Positions 20,612-30,177 of a stretch of DNA of 64,000 nucleotides are shown in pieces; the first letter of the stretch is position 1, and every line of letters starts with the position of its first letter. The notes under the pieces are model-generated. The model had not been told where the DNA came from. It saw only the letters and a program-made list of their open reading frames with translations, and did not search any database. Origin of the DNA: Trichoplusia ni (Eukaryota; Arthropoda; Insecta; Lepidoptera; Noctuidae); the NCBI RefSeq assembly GCF_003590095.1, contig NC_039502.1, positions 4,875,753 through 4,939,752 on the forward strand, written 5' to 3'. The position numbers were made by a program, and so were the translations under genes.

Positions 20612-22080
20612 AGAAACAAGGTTTTACAAGTACCACCCCATGCAGGAATACAATAACTCAGAATAGACTGATACAGGGCGACAAAGACTGTGTGCATAAA
20701 GGATAGATCAGCAGAATGACGAAGATTCTGAAAGATGTAAAGTAGTCTTCTAACACGCACGGTAAGGGTTTCGAATTGAGTGCGCCAATTTAATCTTTCA
20801 TCAGTCATAACACCCAGATATCTAATGCAGGGAGTATTTGCTAAAGGCGGACAAGAACAGATCGTTGCTGAATTTTGATTGCAGTAGTGAGTCGTGAGTT
20901 TTGTGGTTTCAATTTGTGGTGTAGGAGAATTTGGGAGATAGAAGCATATGAATTTAGTTTTGTCTATGTTTAGAGTAAGTAAGTTTGAAGACATCCATAA
21001 TATTACTAACTTTCATCAGATTAGTCTCAGCTAAGGATTTGGCTTCCAACCAGGTTTTCGCATAGACTAATGAAGCTGTATCATCGGTGTATGTAAAAAT
21101 ATCACAGCTATCAAGCTTCATCTTGCACAGGTCATTGACATTATTTATGAATAGCGTTGGGTCGAGGATGCTTCCGTGTTGAACTCCATATTCGATTTGT
21201 TCTCCGTCACTTATCAATTTTAACCACTTGAGAGCGATTGGATTGGTAGTCCCTGAATATTTTTTAGAGATGGACCGCGAACACCGATAAACTCCAGTTT
21301 AGTTAAAAGCATTGGCGCAAAAACTGTATCAAATGCCATAATAAAAAATATACCATAGCATTTGCATCCTTTATCCAGTCTATTAACTACTGCATTACTG
21401 AAGTTTGTTACAGCATTTTCAGTCGATATGCCAGATGTAAACCCAAATTGGTTATTGGATATTATGGAAAACTTTTTTAAGATACTTTGTTGAACAATTA
21501 TTTAGTTATCTTTCTAGGATTTTCGATAGGGACTCAACACAGAAATAGGTCTATAATTCCTCACAAACTTCCCGTTCCCACCTTTAAACACCGGAGTAAC
21601 CAATGTTTTTTTTAAGCTAATTGGAAACACACCGGTTGATATTGAAATATTGCATAGATGTGTAATGGATGGTAGTAGGATTTTCTGTGAAAGTTTAAGC
21701 ACTAAAGCAGGGATATTATCCCAGCCAGCTGCACAGTTGCTCCGAAGCGATGTAATGATAGCTGATACTTGAACTTCACTAGCCGATTCAATTCCAAGTG
21801 AATTGCATTGTGAAGCTATTACCCCTAAGTTTGTTGTGGTAGAGGAACCAGCTTGGAAGCCAGAGCTTCTCCGATATTAACTAAATATTGGTTGACCCGG
21901 TTCGCAGAGAGTTTCGCACTAGCTTCCAGTCGCAAGAGTTCCGTTGCAGACGGTGACTGACATTTCCTGCCTAATATAGAATTTATAACATCACACATAG
22001 CCTTTGGATTATTCTGAGCTTTACAAAATTCATTTCTTTCATATTCACATTTCAGTTTTCTAAGAATTATATTACAAAAA
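20612..22080 (-). pseudogene. Decayed CR1-group LINE ORF2 fragment
   Basis: Minus-strand RT blocks in order: LVTPVFKGGNGKFVRNYRPI at about 21600, a YGVQHGSILDPTLFINNVND block, a catalytic box of the form YTDDTA near 21080, then a thumb region (PCIRYLGVMTDERLNWR) and SILSYCIPAWGG at the end. Frameshifts and deletions separate the blocks, and the fingers-to-palm region is partly lost. It ends at the MITE on the left and at a Helitron terminus on the right. Confidence 0.75.
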
Positions 22081-22442
22081 TTGCGGTATCACTACATATT
22101 ATAAAACAGAACCGCTTTTTCTGTTCCTATTTCCCCTTGACTACTTAAATCTTTGAAACTACTCGACGGATTTTGATGCGGTTTTTTAAATAGATAAAGT
22201 GGTTTATGAGGAAAGTTTTTAAGTATAATCTATGCATAATTTCGAACAGGAACATAGTCAATTTTAGAGATTTCAAATGTATTTACTATTTTTTAAGCTT
22301 TCATTGCAAACGCTGGCTTAAACGCAAGATCGTCTCTTGCGTTTAAATTCAAACATGATCTACAAAAAAGTCCGCGACGGCATATCTCTATCTTTTAAGG
22401 TTGACTCACCATAACCGTTAAACTGTTTTTGTTGTGATGGTA

Positions 22443-22771
22443 CTTACGGGAGGCTACAGCCGGAGGAGATAAAGGAAACGAAAATGTTGAAATTAAAAGT
22501 AAAAGTATATTAAAACTCAAATCGTACAATTAATCTTAGCCTAAATTAGTATGTGGCTACTGTTCGATGTTAGAACAAGAAGTGAGGAGGGAATGTAGAA
22601 AACGCTAGAACCGTGTGAAAATGGTGCAATATCCGTTATGCTGACTCGGCGTGCAGCGCCTCGTGTCCGTGCGAAGTCCATGGTAATGAGGTTGATGAGT
22701 AAGCGAATAAAGTGGTCCGATTCTGTTGCTACTCGTCAAAAAGGCTCCTATTCTGGTATCATAATGTAACA
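22443..22771 (-). repeat. 3' LTR of the env-only element
   Basis: On the minus strand it begins TGTTACATTATGATACC and ends CCCGTAAG. It contains no difference from the other LTR that I could find by eye over 329 bp. Its inner edge follows the polypurine tract CGAGGGGAGG (22772-22781, minus strand). Confidence 0.9.
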
Positions 22772-22781
22772 CCTCCCCTCG
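22772..22781 (-). promoter_or_regulatory. Polypurine tract
   Basis: CGAGGGGAGG on the minus strand, directly next to the 3' LTR start TGTTAC. It is the expected plus-strand primer. Confidence 0.75.
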
Positions 22782-22884
22782 TAGATCAGCAACTATGAGA
22801 AAAGCTATTCGAAATAGTTGGTGAGACGATGCCAAGGTCATTCCTAATCTGTCTGGGACAAGGTTTTTGTCCACAGTTTCTTCG

Positions 22885-24582
22885 TTATAGATGTCCGAGA
22901 GTTGCGGAGATGTTACAAGGGTCAATTCTAATCTGCCTGGGACAAACTTTCTTGTCCTCAGTTACTTCGCTATAGATGTCCTTGGGTGTACTGCTGCTAG
23001 TGACGTCAGGATGCGGTGCCTTAGATCCTTTGCCTCGCAGGTGACGATACAGTAATCCAATACCGAGTGCACTTGCACTGGATAGTATAATGTAGATTGG
23101 AATAGTTGTATGGTAGAGAGTATAATCTTTGACTTGATTGATCTTCACAGGTTGTTGCATAGATATTTTAGTGTTCGCTCGATGCAGATTTTCAAGGTTG
23201 ACTGTATTTAATTGAATGGCGTTCTCTTCGTTTTCCCAGTCTTCAATCATAGATGGTAACTCCAGTATCTTCAAAACTCTTCCTTTGATCTTATTGTTCG
23301 CATTGAAGACGGTGAACTCAGGCGTCGAGAGAGAGCAGCCACGTGGAATGATTGCCAAAAAGCTTCCTTGTAAATTTTTGTATTGTTCCTGTCCGCATGA
23401 TATTTTGATCCTGGTCGACTCCGGTAAGGTGATCGTGTAGTGCATTTCGTCGAGTTCTTCGAGGGCAGCTCTGGTAAGTATGATTTTTGTCATTTTACAG
23501 GATACGTCGAGATGCTGTTTGGTGATGAGCTGGTGTATGCAGTCTGGATGTCCTTCATCTTGATGATGGGATTTGCCTTCGCAAAGGAACCAAGAACTTG
23601 CCTTCGGGCATTCTGCCTCCATGTACCTAGAATCGGTACTATGGATTGCCATATAAGGTGAGGTAGGTATTAGGGTAAGGTTAAATTTATTACGAACAAT
23701 AGAAAGTTTATAAAAATCATAGGAAAAAGATAGGGCAATTGGTACCTTATAAACTATAACTATCTGGTTATCAATATAGAAATACTCTAATTTAATTATT
23801 TCATAGTAATCCCTATATTCTATGTCAAGGACCTGTTCCTTGTTGTATAAAGTCCTTATTTTATCTAAAATAGTTCTAAGTGACTCTAAACTAAGTATAG
23901 AATGGCTCGTGCCCGATGTACGGATTAATGCCAAAGCATTTTCTAACCTATTAATCTCGTCAGAGAGACTTTCTAAATTATCCCCTAAGATTAAGAAACG
24001 TTGTGCCATATGGGCGTATTTAACTAACTCTTTATCTCTATTAGTGCTGTTATATACTAATGAATTTAATGTATTAGTAATTTTACGCTGATTATTTACT
24101 ACGCTATCTACGATAGAAGAATGTTCAGACATCCATTCCTTTGTTAAACTAATGTGGTTATTGAGTTCTAATTCTAACGTGTTATCATTACTTTGTAAGA
24201 CTCGGATCGCGCTATCATATTTCAAGGCGTCCGTATAGTCAAGGTTGCCTGAGATACTTTTAATCACTGAACCTAACCCGTCTATAAGTCCTCGTTTACT
24301 ACGATGAGATTCAAAGGTTTTTAATTTATCAACCAAATTAATGATTTTACTGTCTAAGTGACTGATATGGGGATCAAATAGAGATAATGTTTTATTGTTT
24401 AGATGAGGTTTTAATTCTAATAATTGTAATCTTACTGATTTAATTTGAGAGTAGATGTCGTTAAGATTTACATGTTGCAAGAAAGAATGATAATGAGATG
24501 TTATCTTAGCTTGACCCAATTTGAAAGGTAGAATGCCGGGTCCATCCTGTAACGAGTCAATCGTTACATCTTGTGCGCTCAT
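22885..24582 (-). CDS. Envelope fusion protein (baculovirus F-like Env)
   Basis: The ATG at 24582 gives 565 residues; the open frame extends about 30 codons further upstream without an ATG. A furin-type site RSKR is followed by a glycine-rich fusion-peptide-like stretch (GLIDGLGSVIKSISG), as in insect errantivirus Env and baculovirus F proteins. Long helical and coiled regions follow, then conserved cysteines in the C-terminal half (CPKASSWFLCEG, CIHQL). A single membrane anchor (IPIYIILSSASALGIGLLY) is near the end, with a basic/acidic tail. The hydrophobic run that would form the signal peptide (PILPILHLLQL) lies before the first ATG. The frame is uninterrupted, unlike the other env in this window. 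In the cell it would act at the plasma membrane as a fusogen. Confidence 0.85.
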   Translation of the reverse strand: MSAQDVTIDSLQDGPGILPFKLGQAKITSHYHSFLQHVNLNDIYSQIKSVRLQLLELKPHLNNKTLSLFDPHISHLDSKIINLVDKLKTFESHRSKRGLIDGLGSVIKSISGNLDYTDALKYDSAIRVLQSNDNTLELELNNHISLTKEWMSEHSSIVDSVVNNQRKITNTLNSLVYNSTNRDKELVKYAHMAQRFLILGDNLESLSDEINRLENALALIRTSGTSHSILSLESLRTILDKIRTLYNKEQVLDIEYRDYYEIIKLEYFYIDNQIVIVYKVPIALSFSYDFYKLSIVRNKFNLTLIPTSPYMAIHSTDSRYMEAECPKASSWFLCEGKSHHQDEGHPDCIHQLITKQHLDVSCKMTKIILTRAALEELDEMHYTITLPESTRIKISCGQEQYKNLQGSFLAIIPRGCSLSTPEFTVFNANNKIKGRVLKILELPSMIEDWENEENAIQLNTVNLENLHRANTKISMQQPVKINQVKDYTLYHTTIPIYIILSSASALGIGLLYRHLRGKGSKAPHPDVTSSSTPKDIYSEVTEDKKVCPRQIRIDPCNISATLGHL

Positions 24583-24676
24583 CAGTTGAAGAAGATGCAG
24601 TATTGGAAGTATCGGGACTTCGCTCCGATTTTTGGGGATATCTTGCCGCGACACGAATTGCCCTAATCTCACGAGT

Positions 24677-24694
24677 ATCCTACCGACTGCGCCA
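24677..24694 (-). promoter_or_regulatory. Primer-binding site, tRNA-Ser(UCN) type
   Basis: Minus strand TGGCGCAGTCGGTAGGAT, directly after the LTR. It is complementary to the acceptor and T-arm end of insect tRNA-Ser(UCN), as used by the 17.6/297/TED group of errantiviruses. It shows that the leader is in its native place. Confidence 0.8.
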
Positions 24695-25023
24695 CTTACG
24701 GGAGGCTACAGCCGGAGGAGATAAAGGAAACGAAAATGTTGAAATTAAAAGTAAAAGTATATTAAAACTCAAATCGTACAATTAATCTTAGCCTAAATTA
24801 GTATGTGGCTACTGTTCGATGTTAGAACAAGAAGTGAGGAGGGAATGTAGAAAACGCTAGAACCGTGTGAAAATGGTGCAATATCCGTTATGCTGACTCG
24901 GCGTGCAGCGCCTCGTGTCCGTGCGAAGTCCATGGTAATGAGGTTGATGAGTAAGCGAATAAAGTGGTCCGATTCTGTTGCTACTCGTCAAAAAGGCTCC
25001 TATTCTGGTATCATAATGTAACA
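24695..25023 (-). repeat. 5' LTR of the env-only element
   Basis: 329 bp, apparently identical to the copy at 22443-22771. Its inner boundary abuts the primer-binding site. Confidence 0.9.
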
Positions 25024-25263
25024 TGGTACTAATCCTTATCAAAATAAATACGACAAGTCTTCAATTTTCAAATTTCAAACGTTTATTCAACAGTTTTTTT
25101 ATTTATTGTTTTATTTAAGTTTTTTTTTATTACATTGCAGCGATGATATGAATCCTTATCAAAATAAAGAACGTCAAAGAAATTCTATGGCTTATATTAG
25201 TACTGCTCCCGTGCGAAGCTGGGGTGGGTCGCTAGTCTTTACAAAGAATAAGAAAGAAAGAAA

Positions 25264-26105
25264 GAAGAAAGAAAAATAAGAGTCCCACCTCGTCCCAGTT
25301 ACGGGACTTTCAAAAACAACTGTGCTTAGAATCCGACATGTGCATTTGGGTTTGAATAAGGTCAGTGCAAGGTGGGTCCCAAAACTTATTTCCGCTGTTC
25401 AGAAGCAAGAAAGTGTAAAGTGCTGTGCTCAATTTTTATCCCTGTGTGAGCGCCGACGGAAAGATGTTTAGATGTTTGATGAAACTATGGTTCTTTATCG
25501 TGATTCTTTATCTAAAAAGGAATCGGTGGAGTGACGTCGTCCCAGCTCACCGCGGCCCAAAAAAAGATCATGGCCACAATATTTTGGGATGCCGAAGGAA
25601 TTTTACTGGCGGATTTTAAAGAACGCAACACAACTGTAACGCGCGAGTACTACGCTTCCTTACTACATCAATTGCGAGATGCTATCAAAAAAGAACATCG
25701 AGGGAAACTGTCGCGAGGAGTGTTGCTGCTTCATGACGAAGCGCCGGTCCACACATCGGGTGATTCCAAGGCTGCCATCAAAGAATGAGGTTTCACTGAG
25801 CTCGACCATCCACCCTATAGTCCCGACTTGGCCCCAATCGATTATTATTTATTTTCAAAATTGAAATACGACTTGCGAGGAAAAAGTTGAAAAAAAGTTT
25901 AACACGGATGAAGAGGTGAAGCCCGCGGATTTGGTACATTTTGAAGATAAAACTTCAGACTATTTTTTTAAAGGAACTGAAATATTAATAAAGCGATGCG
26001 AAAAGTGTATTGAAATTAAGGGGGACTATATTGAAAAATAAAAAAAGTTTTTTGAGATTTATCGTCCATAGTTCAGGCAGGAAACTTTTGGACGTTACTA
26101 AGTAA
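25264..26105 (+). pseudogene. mariner transposase remnant (C-terminal two-thirds)
   Basis: Conceptual translation in shifting frames shows mariner blocks: KVSARWVPKL, CAQFLSLCERRRKDV, an ETMVLYRDSLSKKESVE strand (first catalytic Asp region degraded), IFWDAEGILLADF, LLLHDEAPVHTS (second catalytic Asp) and PPYSPDLAPIDYYLF (third Asp). Frameshifts and stops break it. The right end has GGAAACTTTTGGACGTTACT, a mariner-type inverted terminus; its mate with the N-terminal helix-turn-helix is missing here. A fragment of another copy at 48395-48782 holds that N-terminal part. Confidence 0.85.
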
Positions 26106-26383
26106 AAGGGCCTAATGGTTCGATATGTAGCAGGCGGTTTTAGCGAATAATAAACAAAAATTGTTACCATAGCAACTGTCAGAATGCCGTTGTTATTGTC
26201 ATTACATTTAGAAGGTAAAACTAAGTGGTTTCTTAGGTTCAAGCCATAGAAATCTAAATAACAAGGTAATAGAAGTGCCAACGCCGCGTGACCTTGTCGC
26301 CACACTGGTGTTTTGGACCACACCAGCGCGCGAACTTACGCTCAGTCGCTCGCGGAACGTCGTCACAGCAAGAACCACTAAAA

Positions 26384-26463
26384 ATGGTGTTTTGCGGCGT
26401 TTCTCAGGCTGGAAATTCATCTGCATCGTGTAATAACATAAATAAAGAAATAACATTTTATCG
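26384..26463 (+). CDS. THAP-type first exon
   Basis: The ATG at 26384 reads MVFCGVSQAGNSSASCNN and then an ITFYR end, followed by a perfect GTAAGT donor at 26464. The Cys-x-n-Cys spacing and the terminal F-x-R fit the start of the C2CH THAP zinc finger, which binds DNA at transposon ends. The usual second cysteine is displaced, so the finger may be degenerate. Confidence 0.6.
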
Positions 26464-26823
26464 GTAAGTAAATTATTGCAGTAATATTGATGTTATTGCA
26501 AAATTAAATTTCAAAACATAACCTTCATTATAAACCATATTTATATCGCACCATCCTGCAACAATTGCATTCTTTACTAATCATTGCCTCTGCAGTAAGA
26601 AACTTACAGAAATGCACCGTTGTAAGAAGAGAAATGTATAACGAAAAAAATATATTTATCAATGCGATCGTATTTGTAGTGGTACGGCCGCACAAAACTG
26701 TCGGAAATAGTGATGTGGTTAAGTGCGGACAAATTATCCAAAATGAACATTGTATACGAAAAGTAACAATTTTAATAGTTGTTTGTTTTTGTGAACATAT
26801 TATTGAATATATTTTTATTTCAG

Positions 26824-26878
26824 AATCCCGCAGGATGCAAATAAATACAAAAGACAAGTAGATGACTACCACGGGTAA
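26824..26878 (+). pseudogene. Candidate second THAP exon, truncated
   Basis: After an ATTTCAG acceptor (26823) the frame, in the phase left by exon 1, reads IPQDANKYKRQVDDYHG and a stop. The short xP-x-D and basic stretch match the THAP region after the first exon. The stop ends the protein after about 44 residues, so no transposase is made. Confidence 0.5.
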
Positions 26879-27621
26879 ACGAAATTGGTACCCTATAACT
26901 TAGGCCGAATATACACTATGAAATTAGTTGCATGCTTGATAACTTGCCGCCCGCGCCCCTCTCCATTTTTACGGCTCGGACCGCGCTCGCAACTGAATGT
27001 TTCAAAAAGTACGCCATGCGCTATAGCATAGCATTGAATAAAAATTGCAATTTAAATTTATCCAAATCTCATAAATACCTATTTTTTTACTATGAACGTT
27101 TACTAGTCATTCGATACATGAACTGGGCTGCTTTTGTAAGACGACTAAAAAGTCACCGTATATACCAAACCTACCTACCAAGTATTTCCTAATAATATTT
27201 TTTTTTGTCAACCGACAATTAGCGAATTTTTTTTTTGTAAGTAGGTACATATTATAATGTAATCCATAGAAGAATACAACAAAAAACATTGTCACTCATA
27301 ATTTCGTCTTTCATTATATTTCGGATCCGTAGTCAATCCCTAGTGTAGTTTACGTAATCACTACAACTAATGCAAAAAAATGCAATGACTGTGTGAGTTA
27401 GTGAATCCATACAACGACAAAGTCAATCTTATTGCATTAGACGTACGGCCTAGTGTTGTTTGCTTGGTCTTCTCGATGTTAATGTTTGCGTGATTGCGTA
27501 GTTATTTGCTGTGAATGTGTTGAAGCTCCGCCCACCGGCGACATGCGTTTCGATAGATCGCCGCGGTGTATGCCATTTCTATTACCTTGTTATTTAGATT
27601 TCTATGGTTTAAGCGAATGTT

Positions 27622-27720
27622 AGACATTGAAATGAAACGACTTTTACGGATTTTATCGCGGTTTAATTTTTGGTTTTAGTTCCCGACGTTTCGACACCTT
27701 TGCAGGTATCATGCTCACGG
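27622..27720 (-). mobile_element. Penelope-like element, terminal fragment (minus)
   Basis: The reverse complement of the PLE end: TGATACCTGCAAAGGTGTCG and CGGGAACTAAAAC through CCGTAAAAGTCGTTTCATTTC. It matches the 3' ends at 37350-37440 and 47765-47855. The CR1-type LINE interrupts it at 27720/27721; it resumes at 30598. Confidence 0.85.
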
Positions 27721-30177
27721 TTATTTAAAATTTCTAACACTAACAAGACGATTGCTGTCTGTGGAGACTTTAATATAAACTTATTAGAAAAGGCTCATGT
27801 TGTAAATAGATTCATAACATTATTTAAGTCATATAATTTGTACAACACATTTCTTGAGCCAACTCGAATAACCGCCACTAGTGCCACTTGTATAGATAAT
27901 ATTTTTACTAACATTAAGCCGTTTTCTTATTCAGTTATTAATGTACTAGACTCTGATCACTGTGGCCAGCTAGTCACGTTGCCTAAAGAGAGTGTTAAAA
28001 GTCAAAGGAAAACTGTAAATTTTGTTCCTGTTAATAAGTATCGATTAGAAGTTTTTAATAATAACTTAGACCAAAAATTGTCTGGTTTGTCCTATCACAG
28101 TGACCCAGATCAAGCTTACACTTTATTATTTAATCTTATTAACTCAGAGTTTAAGAAGGTTTTTACTTCTAAATCAGCTTCTGTAAGTGATCGTTTAGTG
28201 TTTAGTGATTGGGCAACACCGGGTATTTTCAAGAGTAGACTAAAATTGTTTGAACTATATAATGAAAAGAAAATTAATCACAGCGATTATTTTAAAGAAT
28301 ATGTAAAGCATTACTCAAAGCTGTTCAAGAGAGTCTGTGCCTCAGCAAAATCAATACACATTAGAAATAAGATAAAAACATCTGGAAACAAAATTAAAAC
28401 TACGTGGAATATAATTAATGCGGAAATAGGAAAAAGTACAGTTAAGAATACAGATTTCCACTTAAAAATTAATGATGTAGATGTAAGAGCGGATATGGAG
28501 GTAGCAACGGAGTTTGAAAAGTTTTTCACAAATATCCCGATCTTAACAACCAGAACTCTGTTGTCGTCTTCCAGCTCCGCATACTCGATACTCCAAGACT
28601 GTGTACAGGAGTGCGGCATAGATTTTGAATTCACGTTTGTTAGCGCCAAAGAAATATTAGTATCATTCAAGGATATTGAAGTTAAGAAAACTGCTGACCT
28701 GTGGGGACTCTCTGTATATATTATATCCTCAATAATTAAATCGATTGCCCCATTCCTAGCAATAGTGTTCAATTCTTGTGTCGCCTCCGGTGTGTTTCCA
28801 GATCTAATGAAGTTAAGTAAAGTGATTCCATTATTCAAATCAGGAAGTACCACCGATCCAACTAATTTTAGACCAATCTCAATTTTGCCCACTTTGAGCA
28901 AAATTTTTGAGAATCTAATTTTGAACAAAATGTTAAGACATTTCAATAGACACAATCTTTTTCATTCCAAACAATTTGGATTTACCAAGGGTCGGTCTAC
29001 TACTGATGCGGGTGTGGAGTTACTCAAAAGTGTGTATGAGGCTTGGGAGAATTCACAGGATGCGTTAGGTATATTCTGTGACTTGTCCAAAGCCTTTGAT
29101 TGTATTTGTCACGATACATTAATCAGAAAACTGCATCACTATGGCATTAGAAATAAGTCTCTTAGCCTACTAAGCTCTTATTTAGAAAATCGAGTTCAAA
29201 GAGTAGATGTAAATGGCAAAAAATCTGAAGGAGCTCTTGTAACTATGGGCGTTCCGCAGGGTTCAATACTAGGCCCTTTTCTTTTTCTAATCTATATTAA
29301 CGATTTACCCTATCATGTAAGGGATAATCACAAGATTTTATTATTTGCTGACGACACATCTCTTGTTTTCAAAATTAAGCGTCAGCTTCAAAACTTTCAG
29401 GAAATTAATGTTGCCCTTGCAAAGGTTGTCCATTGGTTCAATATAAATAATCTTCTTTTAAATCCCAATAAGACTAAATTAATTAAATTTTCAATGCCGA
29501 ATGTAAGGCAATTAAGAACCAACGTACAACTGAATGGGCTAGAGTTGGACCCTGTTGAGTCCACTGTCTTTCTTGGCATAACTGTTGATGCCAAACTACA
29601 GTGGGGCCCTCACATAAACAAGTTATCCGGCAGGCTCAGTTCAGCCGCCTATGCTGTAAAAAAAATTAGACTGATAACTGATGTAGATACAGCCAGAATA
29701 GTTTATTTCAGTTATTTTCATAGCCTTATGTCGTACGGGATTCTCCTCTGGGGAGGCTGTGCAGATATTCATTCCATCTTTGTGCTTCAGAAAAGGGCCG
29801 TCCGCGCTATTTATAATTTGGGCCCAAGAGTTTCTCTCCGAGAGAAATTCAAAGAGATAAACATTCTGACTGTAACTTCACAGTACATATTTGAGAATTT
29901 AATGTTTGTTCATAAAAACGAATCAAACTTTGTAAAATTGTCCGATGTCCACTCAATGAATACAAGGAACAAACATAATTTAGCCGTACATGCTACTCGT
30001 CTCCATAGAGTAAGCAACTCGTTCATGGGTCAATGTATACGTTTCTACAACAAGCTTCCCATTCATGTTCGTAAGCTACCGACTAAGAAATTTAAAACTT
30101 TTATTAAATTAAAACTATCCGGAAAAGGATATTACAAAATATCAGATTATTTAAATGATAAAAATGCTTGGGATTGA
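27721..30177 (+). CDS. LINE ORF2: endonuclease C-part and reverse transcriptase (partial)
   Basis: An open frame of about 820 codons with no internal stop. It begins just before VCGDFNINLLEKA (endonuclease) and a SDHCGQLVTL block. RT blocks follow: KVIPLFKSGSTTDPTNFRPI, ILPTLSKIFENLILNKML, FGFTKGRSTTDA, FCDLSKAFDCI (motif A), MGVPQGSILGPFLFLIYIND and LLFADDTSLVFK (catalytic box). Thumb and C-terminal tail follow to 30177. No RNase H is seen, as expected for CR1-type LINEs. Only the 5' truncation prevents function; the RT itself looks intact, indicating a fairly recent insertion. Confidence 0.85.
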   Translation, partial: LFKISNTNKTIAVCGDFNINLLEKAHVVNRFITLFKSYNLYNTFLEPTRITATSATCIDNIFTNIKPFSYSVINVLDSDHCGQLVTLPKESVKSQRKTVNFVPVNKYRLEVFNNNLDQKLSGLSYHSDPDQAYTLLFNLINSEFKKVFTSKSASVSDRLVFSDWATPGIFKSRLKLFELYNEKKINHSDYFKEYVKHYSKLFKRVCASAKSIHIRNKIKTSGNKIKTTWNIINAEIGKSTVKNTDFHLKINDVDVRADMEVATEFEKFFTNIPILTTRTLLSSSSSAYSILQDCVQECGIDFEFTFVSAKEILVSFKDIEVKKTADLWGLSVYIISSIIKSIAPFLAIVFNSCVASGVFPDLMKLSKVIPLFKSGSTTDPTNFRPISILPTLSKIFENLILNKMLRHFNRHNLFHSKQFGFTKGRSTTDAGVELLKSVYEAWENSQDALGIFCDLSKAFDCICHDTLIRKLHHYGIRNKSLSLLSSYLENRVQRVDVNGKKSEGALVTMGVPQGSILGPFLFLIYINDLPYHVRDNHKILLFADDTSLVFKIKRQLQNFQEINVALAKVVHWFNINNLLLNPNKTKLIKFSMPNVRQLRTNVQLNGLELDPVESTVFLGITVDAKLQWGPHINKLSGRLSSAAYAVKKIRLITDVDTARIVYFSYFHSLMSYGILLWGGCADIHSIFVLQKRAVRAIYNLGPRVSLREKFKEINILTVTSQYIFENLMFVHKNESNFVKLSDVHSMNTRNKHNLAVHATRLHRVSNSFMGQCIRFYNKLPIHVRKLPTKKFKTFIKLKLSGKGYYKISDYLNDKNAWD

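Larger units (their letters stand above)
22443..25023 (-). mobile_element. LTR-env-LTR element lacking gag and pol (errantivirus-derived)
   Basis: Two LTRs of 329 bp that look identical enclose a single env ORF. On the minus strand the order is LTR, an 18-nt tRNA-Ser primer-binding site, about 95 nt of leader, env, a polypurine tract and LTR. A direct repeat, TGGTA(C), flanks the element (22438-22442 and 25024-25028), so it integrated as this unit. No trace of gag or pol is present. Errantiviruses make Env from a spliced subgenomic RNA that keeps the 5' leader and both LTR-derived ends. Reverse transcription of that RNA would give exactly this layout. A gag-pol deletion during reverse transcription is the alternative. 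Confidence 0.85.
22089..25235 (+). mobile_element. Non-autonomous Helitron split by an env-only LTR element
   Basis: The left part (22089-22442) begins TCACTACATATTATAAAACA. The right part (25029-25235) ends with GTGCGAAGCTGGGGTGGGTC and then GCTAG, followed by T. These are 5' TC and 3' CTAG Helitron ends. Between them sits the LTR element at 22443-25023. Without that insertion the Helitron would be about 560 bp with no ORF. Confidence 0.75.
26245..27606 (+). mobile_element. P-element-like DNA transposon, internally deleted
   Basis: The two ends carry a perfect 30-bp inverted repeat beginning CATAGAAATCTAAATAACAA (26245-26274 and 27577-27606), extending imperfectly inward. Eight-base flanks GTTCAAGC (26237-26244) and GTTTAAGC (27607-27614) differ at one position, consistent with an 8-bp duplication. 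P elements start with CAT, have about 31-bp terminal repeats, 8-bp duplications and a THAP domain. A THAP-type first exon lies just inside the left end. Length 1362 bp; no catalytic domain is present, so it is non-autonomous. Confidence 0.7.

Noticed and set aside
22605..22925. Separate 106-codon minus-strand protein downstream of env
   Set aside because: It runs from a duplicated env-tail block into the LTR; a matching stretch in the other LTR is similarly open by chance.
22885..24582. Domesticated host envelope gene (syncytin-like)
   Set aside because: It is flanked by two apparently identical LTRs and a target duplication, so it is a recent element. Domestication would need evidence of retention without mobility.
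26384..26878. Host THAP-domain gene
   Set aside because: The two exons lie inside 30-bp inverted ends and the reading frame stops after about 44 codons.
28311..28955. 214-codon minus-strand ORF
   Set aside because: Antisense shadow of the intact LINE RT.
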